From assembly GCA_045545735.1 (NCBI GenBank), contig JAZQBM010000004.1, positions 62,001-126,000 on the forward strand: a DNA stretch of 64,000 nucleotides, written 5' to 3'. Shown piece after piece: positions 46,101 through 54,983 of this stretch. Both the position numbers and the translations under genes were made by a program. How positions within the stretch are numbered: position 1 is the first letter of the stretch; each line of letters begins with the position of its first letter. The notes under the pieces were generated by a model, which did no database searches, was not told where the DNA came from, and worked only from the letters and a program-made list of their open reading frames with translations. The stretch is from Fimenecus sp045545735. Its GTDB lineage: Bacteria; Bacillota; Clostridia; Oscillospirales; Acutalibacteraceae.

Positions 46101-46213
46101 TAATCACACTCTTTATAGAGAAAATCTGTAATAGGAATATTCTCTTTTATTACAAGTTTCTCGAATTCTTCAAGAAACACGTTTATTCTGTCTTCTATAA
46201 AATCTTTATACAT
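43181..46213 (-). CDS. Alpha-mannosidase, glycoside hydrolase family 38
   Basis: 1010 residues. Zinc and catalytic motifs: GHTHIDVAWEWTLAQTREK (His and Asp ligands), and the nucleophile Asp353 in WLPDVFGYSAALP; the C-terminal beta domains include GVSLMNDCKYGH. No signal peptide, so it is likely cytoplasmic and trims mannose from imported glycans. It lies 12 nt after folC and seems to be the last gene of the nadB-nadC-folC unit. Confidence 0.93.
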   Translation of the reverse strand: MYKDFIEDRINVFLEEFEKLVIKENIPITDFLYKECDYKLDNTLPEIDDTFTLFTPYINRWGGKKDKHAWFCNEIKVPEHWDGEIQLAVASDARLGWCDINPQFVAYVDGKLQQGIDKNHREVFLTKGIHKVYLYAYSGSIHDEYVDFVTNLQLIDAKTKKLYYDIKVPFEILAFEDENSRNYFEIKKHLNNALNFIDMRSPYSEEYYASLDKAIDYLKTEFYGKYCRKGDVFAFCIGHTHIDVAWEWTLAQTREKILRSFSTVLALMKKYPEYKFMSSQPQLYKYLKMDAPELYEEVKEMVRLGRWEVEGGMWVEADCNLCSGESLVRQFIYGKRFMKDEFGVDSKILWLPDVFGYSAALPQILQKCGVDKFVTSKIGWNEMNKMPYDTFIWHGIDNTPVFTHFMTAQDKHRGVEPATNVTYNAKLNANQLRGAYDRYQQKDLYDNVLITFGFGDGGGGPYAKDLEYFDRLKHGIPGTSTPIMAYSGEFFDDIKSKTENNPKIPHWSGELYLEFHRGTYTSQAKNKRYNRKSEFMFQRAETLSLIDEHLNGYKYRKEDMMNAWEIILLNQFHDIIPGSSIKEVYEVSHKQYEEIGAVGNKIINDTTTDIANNVEAVDGYVVFNPHSFVNSGAVEVDGKWYYAENIPAKGYKVINPTEEYSKIAVTENSIENDFFRLVLDEKGTFTSIYDKRNNREVLKKGERGNVITAYEDYPREYDNWEISSYYTEKHWEADQVEKVEILNEGERAGLKVTKKFKNSTIVQNIYLYNNIDKIDFETFIDWKESHLVLKTAFPVDVNTNKATYDIQFGSVERPTHKNTSWDAARFEVCAHKYCDLSEYGYGVSLMNDCKYGHAIHDGVMSLTMLKCGTFPDPDADKCDHHFTYSLYPHAGDYREAGTIQKAYDLNIPMLCVKVGENKGNLQNEYSLFTVDADNVIFETAKKAEKEDTIILRGCEYYNKRTTANVKFGFEIKKAYLCDMLENNIKELEINDNTVTLDFKPFEINTIKVVK

Positions 46214-46225
46214 AGATTTTGCCCC

Positions 46226-47482
46226 CTACTCCCCAAATATGTCGCTCATTAAGTAAAACGAGCCACAAACGAGTATTGTTTCGTCCTTTTTGGTGTTTGA
46301 AAGAATATATTTATAACCCTCTTTCGGGCTGTTTATGGATTTTGTATTTTTGCAGTATTTTTCTGCAATTCCTTTAAGTTTTTCGCTCTCTAATGCTCTT
46401 GGATTTGACGGTGTTACCGTTACAATCGACTTGCAGAGTGGTGCAATTTTTGAAACGTAACCCTCAACGTCTTTATCTGCCATAAGTCCTATAAGCATAT
46501 TGATATTTTGCACGTTATATTTTGTGAGAAAATCGTGAAGTGCATTGGCACAGCCCTCATTATGACCGCCGTCACGGATTATAAGCGGATTTTCACCGAT
46601 TACTTCCATACGGGCAAGCATTGTAGTTTTTGCAAGACCTTCTTGAATATATCGGTCATCAATACCGAGAACACGAGCAGTTTCAATTACATTTACAGCG
46701 TTCTCGATTTGGTGTTCACCCATAAGTTTCAATAAGTATTCGCTATCTTTGTATGCAAATTTAACTACCTGCATAACTTTCAAAGAGTCAAAAACAACCT
46801 TTGCTTTGTCGGGATTTGCAATAATCAAATTACAGTTTTTCTCAGTTGCTGTTTTTCTTATAACTGAAAGTGCTAAAGCATCTTGATTTTGAGAGGTTAT
46901 AACAGGAACACTATATTTTACAACTCCGCATTTTTCAAAAGCAATTTGCGATATAGTGTCACCTAATATTTTTGTATGGTCAAGGGAAATTGAGGTAATT
47001 ACAACCGCTTCGGGCTTTTTAATCACATTAGTTGCATCAAAACGTCCGCCAAGACCTACTTCAATTACGGCATAATTGCAACCTGATTCGTAAAAATACA
47101 GAAAAGCAGTTGCGGTTAATGCCTCAAACTCTGTAATTATTATTCCTTGCTCATTAAGTTTTTCAATTTCACTTTTTACTCTTGTAACAGTTTTGGCAAG
47201 GCCATCTTCAGGAATGTTTTCGCCATCAATTTGTATTCTTTCGCAGAAAGACAACACATAAGGTGAAGTGTAAAGGCCTGTTTTATACCCCGCCGATGTT
47301 AAAATATTTGCAAGATGAGTGCTTGTTGAGCCTTTACCGTTTGTACCTGCGATATGTATTGTTTTGACTTTATCTTGGGGATTGCCAAGCAATTCTAAAA
47401 GCATAGAAATACGTTCAAGTCCTGGCTTTATTCCAAACTGCAAAAGTGAGTGTATGTATTCTACTGATTCGTTAAAATTCAT
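46226..47482 (-). CDS. folC: Folylpolyglutamate synthase / dihydrofolate synthase
   Basis: Mur-ligase-like ATPase that adds glutamate to (dihydro)folates or pteroate. 418 residues, P-loop IAGTNGKGSTSTHLA, ISLDHTKILGDT and the C-terminal DGGHNEGCANAL. Four nt separate it from nadC. Bifunctionality (FPGS and DHFS) is usual for bacteria but not testable here. Confidence 0.94.
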   Translation of the reverse strand: MNFNESVEYIHSLLQFGIKPGLERISMLLELLGNPQDKVKTIHIAGTNGKGSTSTHLANILTSAGYKTGLYTSPYVLSFCERIQIDGENIPEDGLAKTVTRVKSEIEKLNEQGIIITEFEALTATAFLYFYESGCNYAVIEVGLGGRFDATNVIKKPEAVVITSISLDHTKILGDTISQIAFEKCGVVKYSVPVITSQNQDALALSVIRKTATEKNCNLIIANPDKAKVVFDSLKVMQVVKFAYKDSEYLLKLMGEHQIENAVNVIETARVLGIDDRYIQEGLAKTTMLARMEVIGENPLIIRDGGHNEGCANALHDFLTKYNVQNINMLIGLMADKDVEGYVSKIAPLCKSIVTVTPSNPRALESEKLKGIAEKYCKNTKSINSPKEGYKYILSNTKKDETILVCGSFYLMSDIFGE

Positions 47483-47486
47483 AAAT

Positions 47487-48323
47487 TTATCTCATTTTCA
47501 TTGAAATGTCAAATGCTTTTACAGAATGAGTAAGAGCACCAAGAGAAATAATATCAACACCTGTCTTTGCAACTTCTGCAATATTATCGAGTGTAATATT
47601 GCCTGATGCCTCTGTTTTTGCTCTGCCGTTAATGTATTCTACACATTCTTTCATTTGGTCGTTGTTCATATTGTCAAGCATAATGATATCTGCACCCGCA
47701 GAAACTGCTTCTTTTACTTCGTCAAAGTTACGAGTTTCAACTTCGATTTTAACCATATGACCAAGTGCCCCGCGAAGAGTTGCAACTGCGTTTGTAATTC
47801 CGCCACCTGCATCAATGTGGTTATCTTTAAGCATTGCACCGTCTGAAAGGTTGTATCTGTGGTTTTTACCGCCACCGCAAACTACTGCATATTTTTGTAA
47901 TGCACGAAGTCCAGGAAGTGTTTTTCGAGTATCAGTTACTTGTGCTTTTGTGCCTGCAACAAGTTTTACTGCTTTATTTGTAGCAGTTGCGATACCTGAC
48001 ATATGCTGAATAATGTTAAGTGCTGTTCTTTCACCTTTTAAAAGACAAGCAGTTTTACCATTAAATTCAACGATTAAGTCCCCTGCTTTAACTTCGTCGC
48101 CATCGTTTTTATGAACTGTATAAGTGAAAGTATCGTCAAGGAGTGTGAATACTCGCATTGCAATATCCAATCCGCAAAGAACACCATCAGCCTTTGCTAC
48201 GAAATATGAGTCATTTCTCTGCTCTTCGGGGATTAAGTAATCCGCTGAAACGTCGATATAATTAATATCTTCGCTAATTGCGGTCATTATAAGATTGTCA
48301 ACATAAAACTGATTTAATTTCAT
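47487..48323 (-). CDS. nadC: Nicotinate-nucleotide pyrophosphorylase (quinolinate phosphoribosyltransferase)
   Basis: Converts quinolinate and PRPP to NaMN in de novo NAD synthesis. 278 residues with GERTALNIIQHMSGIAT, the Arg-rich TDTRKTLPGLR and KDNHIDAGGGI, and the metal-binding EVETRN. It overlaps nadB by 4 nt (ATGA). Confidence 0.96.
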   Translation of the reverse strand: MKLNQFYVDNLIMTAISEDINYIDVSADYLIPEEQRNDSYFVAKADGVLCGLDIAMRVFTLLDDTFTYTVHKNDGDEVKAGDLIVEFNGKTACLLKGERTALNIIQHMSGIATATNKAVKLVAGTKAQVTDTRKTLPGLRALQKYAVVCGGGKNHRYNLSDGAMLKDNHIDAGGGITNAVATLRGALGHMVKIEVETRNFDEVKEAVSAGADIIMLDNMNNDQMKECVEYINGRAKTEASGNITLDNIAEVAKTGVDIISLGALTHSVKAFDISMKMR

Positions 48324-49780
48324 TGGTCATTGACCTCCTTGAGAATTATATAAGCAACTGTTGCAAGGCTTAATGCTTCACAATAGTCAGGGGTAATTTT
48401 GAATTTACCGTTTTTAAGTCGAGTTAAGATTTCTCGTACTCGTTTATAGCCGTTTCGTACTGCATCTTCATTGGCAGGCATTACGAAATATGAGCGTTGC
48501 ATTATATTGCGGATTTCTGTGCGAATACCTTTCATAAGCGGTGCACCGTCAAGGTCTTGCTTTTCGATTTCGCTTATCTGTACTTCAGGGTAATTCATAC
48601 CAATACAACGGACAATATCATCTGCACAGCGTTTACCAAATACAAGTGCTTCTAAAAGCGAGTTACTTGCAAGTCGGTTTTTGCCGTGAACACCTGTGTT
48701 TGAGCACTCACCTACTGCATAAAGTCTTGAAACCGTTGTTCGTGAATTCAAATCGACCTCAATTCCGCCCATTAAATAATGCTGACAAGGGAAAATTGGA
48801 ATTAAATCCTTTGTAATATCGACATTATACTTTAAGCAACCTTGATGAATACCGGGAAAGCGATTTAAGAGATACTCTTTATCACGATGAGTAATATCAA
48901 GATAGAAATTGTTACTACCTGTACGGCGTGATTCAATAATAATTGACTTCGAAACTACGTCACGTGGGGCGAGTTCTAATCTTTCGTCATAACGGTGCAT
49001 AAAACGTTCTTTATTACAATTAAGAAGATATGCACCTTCGCCACGAACTGCTTCGCTTATTAAGAATTGCTCGTTTTCGTCAGAATTAAATGCAGTTGGA
49101 TGAAACTGCACATAACTTAAATCTTTAATCCTAGCACCTAATTCAAATGCAAGACGGATTCCGTCACCCGTTGCAACTTTTGGGTTTGTTGTATATTTAT
49201 AAACACGACCTATACCGCCTGTTGCAAGCACACAATAACTTGAAAAAATCTCGTCTTGTCCATCACTCGTTAAAATATGGGCACAAATACCGCTTTTAAC
49301 ACGAGTTAATTTGAAAACAGGTGTATTTTCAATAATCGTAATATTTTTACGCGTCTTTGCTTCAGCTACCATTGCACGCACCATTTCGGCACCTGTTGTA
49401 TCTTTATGGTGAACAATTCGTCTGCGACTGTGCCCTCCCTCAAGTGTCATATTAAGTTCACCATCGGGGCGTTTGTCAAACTCAACGCCATATTCGATAA
49501 TTTTGCGGACTTCTGCAGGTCCTTCGTGAACTAGAGTTGTAACCGCATCAATATCGTTAGCCTGCTTACCTGCAATCATAGTGTCATTGATATGCAAATC
49601 ATAACTGTCATTCTCTAAATCGAGAACTGCCGCAACGCCACCTTGGGCAAGTGACGAGTTAGAGTCAGTATTGCTCTTTTTGGCAAGCATTATAATATTC
49701 AAATTTTCGGGTAATGAAAGTGCTGTATTAAGTCCTGCGACACCGCAACCGACTATAAGCACATCACATTTTTTTGACAT
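48320..49780 (-). CDS. nadB: L-aspartate oxidase
   Basis: FAD enzyme oxidising L-aspartate to iminoaspartate, using fumarate as acceptor in anaerobes. 486 residues; FAD motif VLIVGCGVAGLNTALSL, SSLAQGGVAAVL, substrate-site HSRRRIVHHKDTTG and the C-terminal GVHGKNRLASNSLLEALVFG. nadA, normally adjacent, is not in this window. Confidence 0.95.
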   Translation of the reverse strand: MSKKCDVLIVGCGVAGLNTALSLPENLNIIMLAKKSNTDSNSSLAQGGVAAVLDLENDSYDLHINDTMIAGKQANDIDAVTTLVHEGPAEVRKIIEYGVEFDKRPDGELNMTLEGGHSRRRIVHHKDTTGAEMVRAMVAEAKTRKNITIIENTPVFKLTRVKSGICAHILTSDGQDEIFSSYCVLATGGIGRVYKYTTNPKVATGDGIRLAFELGARIKDLSYVQFHPTAFNSDENEQFLISEAVRGEGAYLLNCNKERFMHRYDERLELAPRDVVSKSIIIESRRTGSNNFYLDITHRDKEYLLNRFPGIHQGCLKYNVDITKDLIPIFPCQHYLMGGIEVDLNSRTTVSRLYAVGECSNTGVHGKNRLASNSLLEALVFGKRCADDIVRCIGMNYPEVQISEIEKQDLDGAPLMKGIRTEIRNIMQRSYFVMPANEDAVRNGYKRVREILTRLKNGKFKITPDYCEALSLATVAYIILKEVNDQ

Positions 49781-49890
49781 TTAACTTCATCTTCTTTCAA
49801 AAATGAAAAGGATTTGAGTAAACATAGTTATACATTTAATATCATATCATATATTTTGTGAAAATAACAGATATTTTTTAATATTTTTGC

Positions 49891-49915
49891 ATAAAAAAAG
49901 GGAGTACAAACTCCC
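49891..49915 (-). terminator. Terminator of the unknown membrane-anchored protein gene
   Basis: Minus strand stem GGGAGTTT / ACTCCC region (49900-49915, perfect GGGAGT/ACTCCC) followed by TTTTTTT. Confidence 0.82.
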
Positions 49916-49924
49916 CTTTCAGTT

Positions 49925-50671
49925 TTATTCAATTTTTGGATTGCCGAATTTCATTGCTTTGTGATATTCCTTATCGGCTATTTCGCCATTATAACGGTCA
50001 TTGATGTATTGGTGATATCTTTCTGCATTGGTTGTTCCGTCATCGTAATTCGCATCTGCACTACACAAATAAACTGGTGGAGTTGCATTTCTTGTAATCT
50101 GATTTTCATATGCCTCAATATAATTTTGATATACTGTTGAGTTTTCAAAATTAGTTTCATTTATACCATTTTCAAGAAGTGCTGTTTTATTCTTTCCACC
50201 AACAAGCATTGTACCGTCAGCATAACAACTACCTGCAAAAATATAATAATTACCTTTTTCTGGGAGTTTGTCGTCATCATCTATTAAAATGCAATTTCTA
50301 CTCCATGTAATTCCACCGAATTTATATAAGGAAAATGTTGTGTCTTTATTAAGACAACCCTTTATACTTTCAACTACTCTCACTTCGCACTCCGTATATG
50401 GCATACCGTTATAGTCAAGTATTCTAGGAAATTTACGAAAATATTTTTTTGAATTATAATCATGCGTTTCTTCTACATAGCCTACAAACACATAGTCAGA
50501 TGTGCCAACAATTTCACGCAAATCATTTGAATTGATTGCTGTGTCTCCTGACGAAATTTCAGAAAGATATTTGACTTTTGTAGGCTCATAACTTAGCCAC
50601 ATTGCAAAAAATATTACAAAAACCAATAAGACCTGAAAAACATCTTTTAATATTTCTTTAAGTTTTTCCAT
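49925..50671 (-). CDS. Membrane-anchored extracytoplasmic protein, function unknown
   Basis: 248 residues from ATG 50671, which has AAAGGGGAG upstream; the longer frame begins at a TTG overlapping that RBS. A single N-terminal helix (VFQVLLVFVIFFAMWL) is followed by an external domain of about 215 residues with a beta-rich middle (EVRVVESIKGCLNKDTTFSL, NYYIFAGSCY). The segment TSDYVFVGYVEE recalls small extracellular beta-barrel proteins, but I recognise no family. Single gene, with its own terminator. Confidence 0.6.
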   Translation of the reverse strand: MEKLKEILKDVFQVLLVFVIFFAMWLSYEPTKVKYLSEISSGDTAINSNDLREIVGTSDYVFVGYVEETHDYNSKKYFRKFPRILDYNGMPYTECEVRVVESIKGCLNKDTTFSLYKFGGITWSRNCILIDDDDKLPEKGNYYIFAGSCYADGTMLVGGKNKTALLENGINETNFENSTVYQNYIEAYENQITRNATPPVYLCSADANYDDGTTNAERYHQYINDRYNGEIADKEYHKAMKFGNPKIE

Positions 50672-50738
50672 AAATTTCTCCCCTTTCAACTATATACTCG
50701 TCAAAATTTGAGAAAGGTTACAGATTTAGCGATACTTC

Positions 50739-51956
50739 TTAATGATTTTTTACAAATGGGGTTTTGCGACCTTTATAAAGGCTTACTTTACCTGATAATG
50801 CGTAACTGATTATTGATGCAATAGCGAAGTAACCAACACCCTCAACGCCAAACATTGCACAGGCTAATATAATTGTTGATACAGGGCAATTTGTAACACC
50901 TGAGAAAAGTGTGACAATGCCTATTGCCGCACCGAATGACGGGTCAAGTCCTAAAAGTAATGCAGCCACACCGCCGAAGGTTCCGCCTACAAACAAGGTT
51001 GGTACAATTTCGCCACCACGATAGCACGCACCAACTGAAATAGCAGTAAAAACAATCTTTAATAAAAATGCTTCATAGTGTACTGTACCATCAGTAAAAA
51101 TATGGTGGATTACATTCATTCCCCCACCGTTATAATCGTTTGTACCTACTAATTTTGTAAGTGCAATTATAAGCACACCGCCTACAACTACACGAATATA
51201 TTCGTTTTTGAATAACTTCTTAAATCCTTTTTCGGAAAAATGCAGTGCATAAACGAAAAGTTCGCTTACATAAGCACCCACAACTGCAATAAGTATAAAC
51301 TTCCACAACACATTAAGTGACAAATCGGGAACAGAACTAAGAGGAAATTGCTCGGGTTCAACACCTAATTTGTTAGAAACAAGAAACGCTATTCCACCTG
51401 ATACAAAAGCAGGAACAAATGCCGCGAAACAACGCTCACCTACTCTTACAACTTCTAAAACAAAAACAAAAGCCGCAATTGGTGTGCCAAAAAGTGCTGC
51501 AAAGCAAGCACTCATACCACTCATAACAAGAATACGGCGAAATCCCTCGGGAATTTTGAATTTTTCTGCAAAAAGCTCGCCAATACTACCGCCAAGTTGC
51601 AAAGCCGCACCCTCACGACCAACAGATGCTCCACCAAAATGTGAAAGAATTGTACCTAAAAAAACTGCAACGCCCAAAAGTGGTGAAACGCGTTTATTAG
51701 TACGGACACTTTTTATTATATGATTTGTGCCTGTACCCTCTATCTTAAACTCTTTATAAAGTACGGCAACAGCAAGTCCGAAAACAGGTAAGAGATATAA
51801 AACCCAACTGTTATTTTCACGAATATTGGTAACAAACGCAATTGACTTAACAAATATTGCACCCACAAGTCCGCACACAGCACCTACAAGAATGCTTATT
51901 AACACCACACGCAAAAAGACGGGTGCATTTTTACGAATATTCTCTTTTGTAAACAT
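50739..51956 (-). CDS. ClC-family chloride channel or exchanger
   Basis: 405 residues with ten or more membrane helices. Selectivity-filter motifs: GGASVGREGAALQLGG (GxGREG, holding the gating Glu) and the helix-F-like GGEIVPTLFVGGTFGG. Whether it is a channel or a H+/Cl- exchanger is unclear without aligning the proton Glu. It has no C-terminal CBS domains. Confidence 0.9.
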   Translation of the reverse strand: MFTKENIRKNAPVFLRVVLISILVGAVCGLVGAIFVKSIAFVTNIRENNSWVLYLLPVFGLAVAVLYKEFKIEGTGTNHIIKSVRTNKRVSPLLGVAVFLGTILSHFGGASVGREGAALQLGGSIGELFAEKFKIPEGFRRILVMSGMSACFAALFGTPIAAFVFVLEVVRVGERCFAAFVPAFVSGGIAFLVSNKLGVEPEQFPLSSVPDLSLNVLWKFILIAVVGAYVSELFVYALHFSEKGFKKLFKNEYIRVVVGGVLIIALTKLVGTNDYNGGGMNVIHHIFTDGTVHYEAFLLKIVFTAISVGACYRGGEIVPTLFVGGTFGGVAALLLGLDPSFGAAIGIVTLFSGVTNCPVSTIILACAMFGVEGVGYFAIASIISYALSGKVSLYKGRKTPFVKNH

Positions 51957-52034
51957 ACGCCATTCTCCTCACGTAAAAAGTCCAATCAAATGAATGATGA
52001 AAATCAAATAACGAAAACTTAATAATACAAAACA

Positions 52035-52066
52035 AAAATCCTATCGACAAAAGTCGACAGGATTTT
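52035..52066 (-). terminator. Terminator of tRNA-Arg
   Basis: Stem AAAATCCTGTCGAC / GTCGATAGGATTTT on the minus strand, one mismatch, then TTGTTTTGT. It directly follows the tRNA 3' end. Confidence 0.8.
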
Positions 52067-52071
52067 CATTT

Positions 52072-52148
52072 TGGCACGCCGGAAGGGATTCGAACCCCCG
52101 ACCTTTTGGTTCGTAGCCAAACACTCTATCCAGCTGAGCTACCGGCGC
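52072..52148 (-). tRNA. tRNA-Arg (anticodon ACG)
   Basis: 77 nt with encoded CCA. Acceptor GCGCCGG/CCGGCGT (G-T at the first pair), D arm AGCTCAGCTGGATAGAGT, anticodon loop CTACGAA within TTTGG/CCAAA, T arm GGGGGTTCGAATCC. Confidence 0.97.
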
Positions 52149-52172
52149 ATACGGACTTTTTACCGCCCGAAT

Positions 52173-52201
52173 ATAATACCATTACAAAATTGAAAAGTCA
52201 A
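52173..52201 (-). promoter_or_regulatory. Promoter of tRNA-Arg
   Basis: Minus strand -35 TTGACT (52196-52201), 17-nt spacer, -10 TATTAT (52173-52178). Confidence 0.8.
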
Positions 52202-52230
52202 CAGTTTTTTTGAAATTTATAAAATGTTTT

Positions 52231-52278
52231 ACACCTCATCCATCACTTTACGATACCTTCCCCTCAAGGTGACGACAA
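52231..52278. repeat. Possible decayed interspersed repeat
   Basis: Non-coding stretch with CCTCATCCATCAC and ACCTTCCCCTCAAGG, similar in feel to intergenic repeats common in Clostridia genomes. A single copy in this window. The rest of the 285-nt gap (52149-52433) holds only the tRNA-Arg and fucI promoters. Confidence 0.35.
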
Positions 52279-52318
52279 ATTATAGGGTAAAATATGGATA
52301 ACTTCACTTTGTTTTATA

Positions 52319-52347
52319 TTGACTTGAAAATGGGGATTTGATATACT
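52319..52347 (+). promoter_or_regulatory. Promoter of the fuc operon
   Basis: -35 TTGACT (52319-52324), 17-nt spacer, -10 TATACT (52342-52347). The leader to fucI is about 80 nt. I see no clear CcpA (cre) site. Confidence 0.75.
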
Positions 52348-52433
52348 TAATATATGTAGTTAAGAAAATTATGGTATTTTCTTTTTCTGCTCAACTAAAC
52401 AAATTTTTAATATTTTTATAAGGGGAAATTATT

Positions 52434-54266
52434 ATGGCAAAAAACAGATATGTCGGCGACTACCCTGTAATCGGTATTCGTCCTATTGTTGATGGTCGTC
52501 GTGGTCCTATGCAGTTACGCGAAAGCCTTGAAGACCAAGTTATGGCTATGGCTAATGCTGCAAAGAAATTATTTGAAGAAAATCTTTTCTATTCAAACGG
52601 CGAACCTGTAAAGGTTATTATGGCTGACACTTCAATCGGTCGTGTGCCTGAAGCTGCTGCTTGTGCAGACAAGTTCCGCAAAGCAGGTGTTGACATTACA
52701 CTTTCAGTTACACCTTGCTGGTGCTATGGTTCAGAAACAATGGACATGGACCCATATACAATCAAGGGTGTTTGGGGCTTTAATGGTACAGAGCGTCCCG
52801 GTGCAGTTTATCTTGCTGCTGTTCTTGCAGGTCACGCACAAAAAGGTCTTCCTGCATTCGGCATATATGGTCACGAAGTTCAAGATAGAGAACAAGTTGC
52901 TGAAATTCCTGATGACGTTAAAGAGAAACTTCTTCGCTTTGGTCGTGCTGCAGTTGCTTGTGCTACAATGCGTGGCAAGTCATATCTTCAGATTGGTTCA
53001 CAATGTATGGGTATTGCAGGTTCAATTATTGACCAGGACTTTATGGAATCATATCTTGGTATGCGTGTAGAATCTGTTGATGAGGTTGAAATTCTTCGCC
53101 GAATGGAAGAAGGAATTTACAACGAAGAAGAATATCAAAAAGCACTTGCTTGGACTAAAGAACACTGTAAAGAGGGTCGTGACGACAACCCTGAATCAGT
53201 TGAATTCTTAGGCAAAGACCATAAAATTAAATTCACAGATGAAGAAAAAGAAAAGCAGTGGGAATTCACAGTTAAAATGTACTGCATTATCAAGGACTTG
53301 ATGGCAGGTAACGAAAATCTTCCTGACTCATTCGTAGAAGAAAGAGTAGGTCACAACGCTATTGCAGGTGGTTTCCAAGGTCAAAGACAATGGACAGACC
53401 ATTGGCCAAACTGCGACTACCCTGAAGCACTTCTTTCATCAACATTTGACTACGAGGGTGCTCGTGAGCCATACACATTGGCAACCGAAAATGACGTACT
53501 TAACGGTCTTGGTATGCTCTTTATGAGATTACTTACTCACCGTGCACAGATTTTCGCTGACGTTCGTACATACTGGTCAGGTGAAGCAACTGAAAGAGTT
53601 ACAGGTTACAAGTTAGAGGGCAAAGCAAAAGAATCTAACGGTATTATTCACCTTCTCAACTCTGGTGCAGCTTGTCTTGACGCTTGTGGTGAATGCACAG
53701 ACGAAAACGGCAACGCTATTATGAAAAAATGGTGGGAAGTAACTGACGAAGACATAAAGAAGATGACTGACGCAACAGTATGGTGTGAAGCCGGATTTGA
53801 CAACTTCCGTGGTGGCGGATTCTCAAGCCATTACACAACAAAGGCTGAAATGCCTTGCACAATGATTAGACTTAACCTTGTTAAAGGTCTTGGCCCTGTT
53901 CTTCAGATTGCAGAGGGTTGGACAGTTAATCTTCCTGACGAAGTTTCTGACACACTTATGGAAAGAACTAACCCAACATGGCCTTGCACTTGGTTTGCTC
54001 CACGTTGCGACGGTAAAGAGGGCTCACCATTCAAGACTGCATACGAAGTAATGCAAAACTGGGGTGCTAACCACGGTGCTATTTCTTACGGACACATTGG
54101 TGCTGACCTTATCACAATGTGCTCAATGCTTCGTATTCCTGTTTGTATGCACAATGTTCCTGAAGACGAAATCTTCCGTCCTGCTTGCTGGAATGCTTTC
54201 GGTATGGACAAAGAAGGTCAGGATTATCGTGCTTGCCAGACTTACGGTCCACTTTTCAAGAAATAA
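52434..54266 (+). CDS. fucI: L-fucose isomerase
   Basis: Converts L-fucose to L-fuculose; Mn-dependent cytosolic hexamer in the family. 610 residues, slightly longer than E. coli FucI. Recognisable stretches include YPVIGIRPIVDGRRGPMQL, FGIYGHEVQDREQVAE, MRGKSYLQIGSQCMGIAGSI and the metal region CDACGECTDENG. RBS AAGGGG. First gene of fucI-fucA-fucU-fuculokinase. Confidence 0.95.
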   Translation: MAKNRYVGDYPVIGIRPIVDGRRGPMQLRESLEDQVMAMANAAKKLFEENLFYSNGEPVKVIMADTSIGRVPEAAACADKFRKAGVDITLSVTPCWCYGSETMDMDPYTIKGVWGFNGTERPGAVYLAAVLAGHAQKGLPAFGIYGHEVQDREQVAEIPDDVKEKLLRFGRAAVACATMRGKSYLQIGSQCMGIAGSIIDQDFMESYLGMRVESVDEVEILRRMEEGIYNEEEYQKALAWTKEHCKEGRDDNPESVEFLGKDHKIKFTDEEKEKQWEFTVKMYCIIKDLMAGNENLPDSFVEERVGHNAIAGGFQGQRQWTDHWPNCDYPEALLSSTFDYEGAREPYTLATENDVLNGLGMLFMRLLTHRAQIFADVRTYWSGEATERVTGYKLEGKAKESNGIIHLLNSGAACLDACGECTDENGNAIMKKWWEVTDEDIKKMTDATVWCEAGFDNFRGGGFSSHYTTKAEMPCTMIRLNLVKGLGPVLQIAEGWTVNLPDEVSDTLMERTNPTWPCTWFAPRCDGKEGSPFKTAYEVMQNWGANHGAISYGHIGADLITMCSMLRIPVCMHNVPEDEIFRPACWNAFGMDKEGQDYRACQTYGPLFKK

Positions 54267-54285
54267 TTAAGGGGTTAAAAATATA

Positions 54286-54981
54286 ATGGAAAATTTATCA
54301 TATATGGAAATTCGTGAGCAGATTTGTGATGTCTGCCATAAAATGTGGCAACTCGGTTGGGTTGCAGCAAATGACGGTAATGTTTCTGTAAAATTGCCTG
54401 ACGGTAATTTCATGGCAACACCAACAGGTATCAGCAAAAGCTTTATCACACCTGAAAAACTTGTTGTAATTAACGAAAATGGTGAAGTACTTGAGGGTGC
54501 TCCTTACAAGCCATCAAGTGAAATTAAAATGCATCTTCGTTGCTACAAAGAGCGTGAAGATGTTGGTGCAGTAGTACACGCTCACCCACCAACAGCAACA
54601 GGTTATGCAGTTGCAGGTTTAAGCCTTGACGAATATTCAATGATTGAAACTGTTATTGCAATCGGTTCAATTCCGCTTACACCTTACGGCACACCAAGTA
54701 CAAACGAAGTGCCTGAGGCTATTGCACCTTATCTTAAAGAGCATGATGTTATGCTTTTACAAAATCACGGTGCACTCACAGTTGGTTGTGACCTTATTAC
54801 TGCATATTACAGAATGGAAACACTTGAATTGTTTGCTAAAATTTCTCTTACTGCTCACCTTCTTGGCGGTGCTAAAGAAATTTCTAAAGACAACATTGAC
54901 AAACTCTTATATTTGAGAGAAAACTACTATGGTGTTACAGGTAAACACCCTGGTTACAAACACTACAATAAGGAAGATTAA
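54286..54981 (+). CDS. fucA: L-fuculose-1-phosphate aldolase (class II aldolase/adducin family)
   Basis: 231 residues. Zinc ligands in VVHAHPPTATGYA and LLQNHGALTVG; the N-terminal NDGNVSVKL holds the phosphate-binding residues. Splits L-fuculose-1-P into DHAP and L-lactaldehyde. It could also act on 5-deoxyribulose-1-P or methylthioribulose-1-P, as class II aldolases of this type do in DHAP shunts. It lies 19 nt after fucI and 2 nt before fucU. Confidence 0.92.
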   Translation: MENLSYMEIREQICDVCHKMWQLGWVAANDGNVSVKLPDGNFMATPTGISKSFITPEKLVVINENGEVLEGAPYKPSSEIKMHLRCYKEREDVGAVVHAHPPTATGYAVAGLSLDEYSMIETVIAIGSIPLTPYGTPSTNEVPEAIAPYLKEHDVMLLQNHGALTVGCDLITAYYRMETLELFAKISLTAHLLGGAKEISKDNIDKLLYLRENYYGVTGKHPGYKHYNKED

Positions 54982-54983
54982 CT

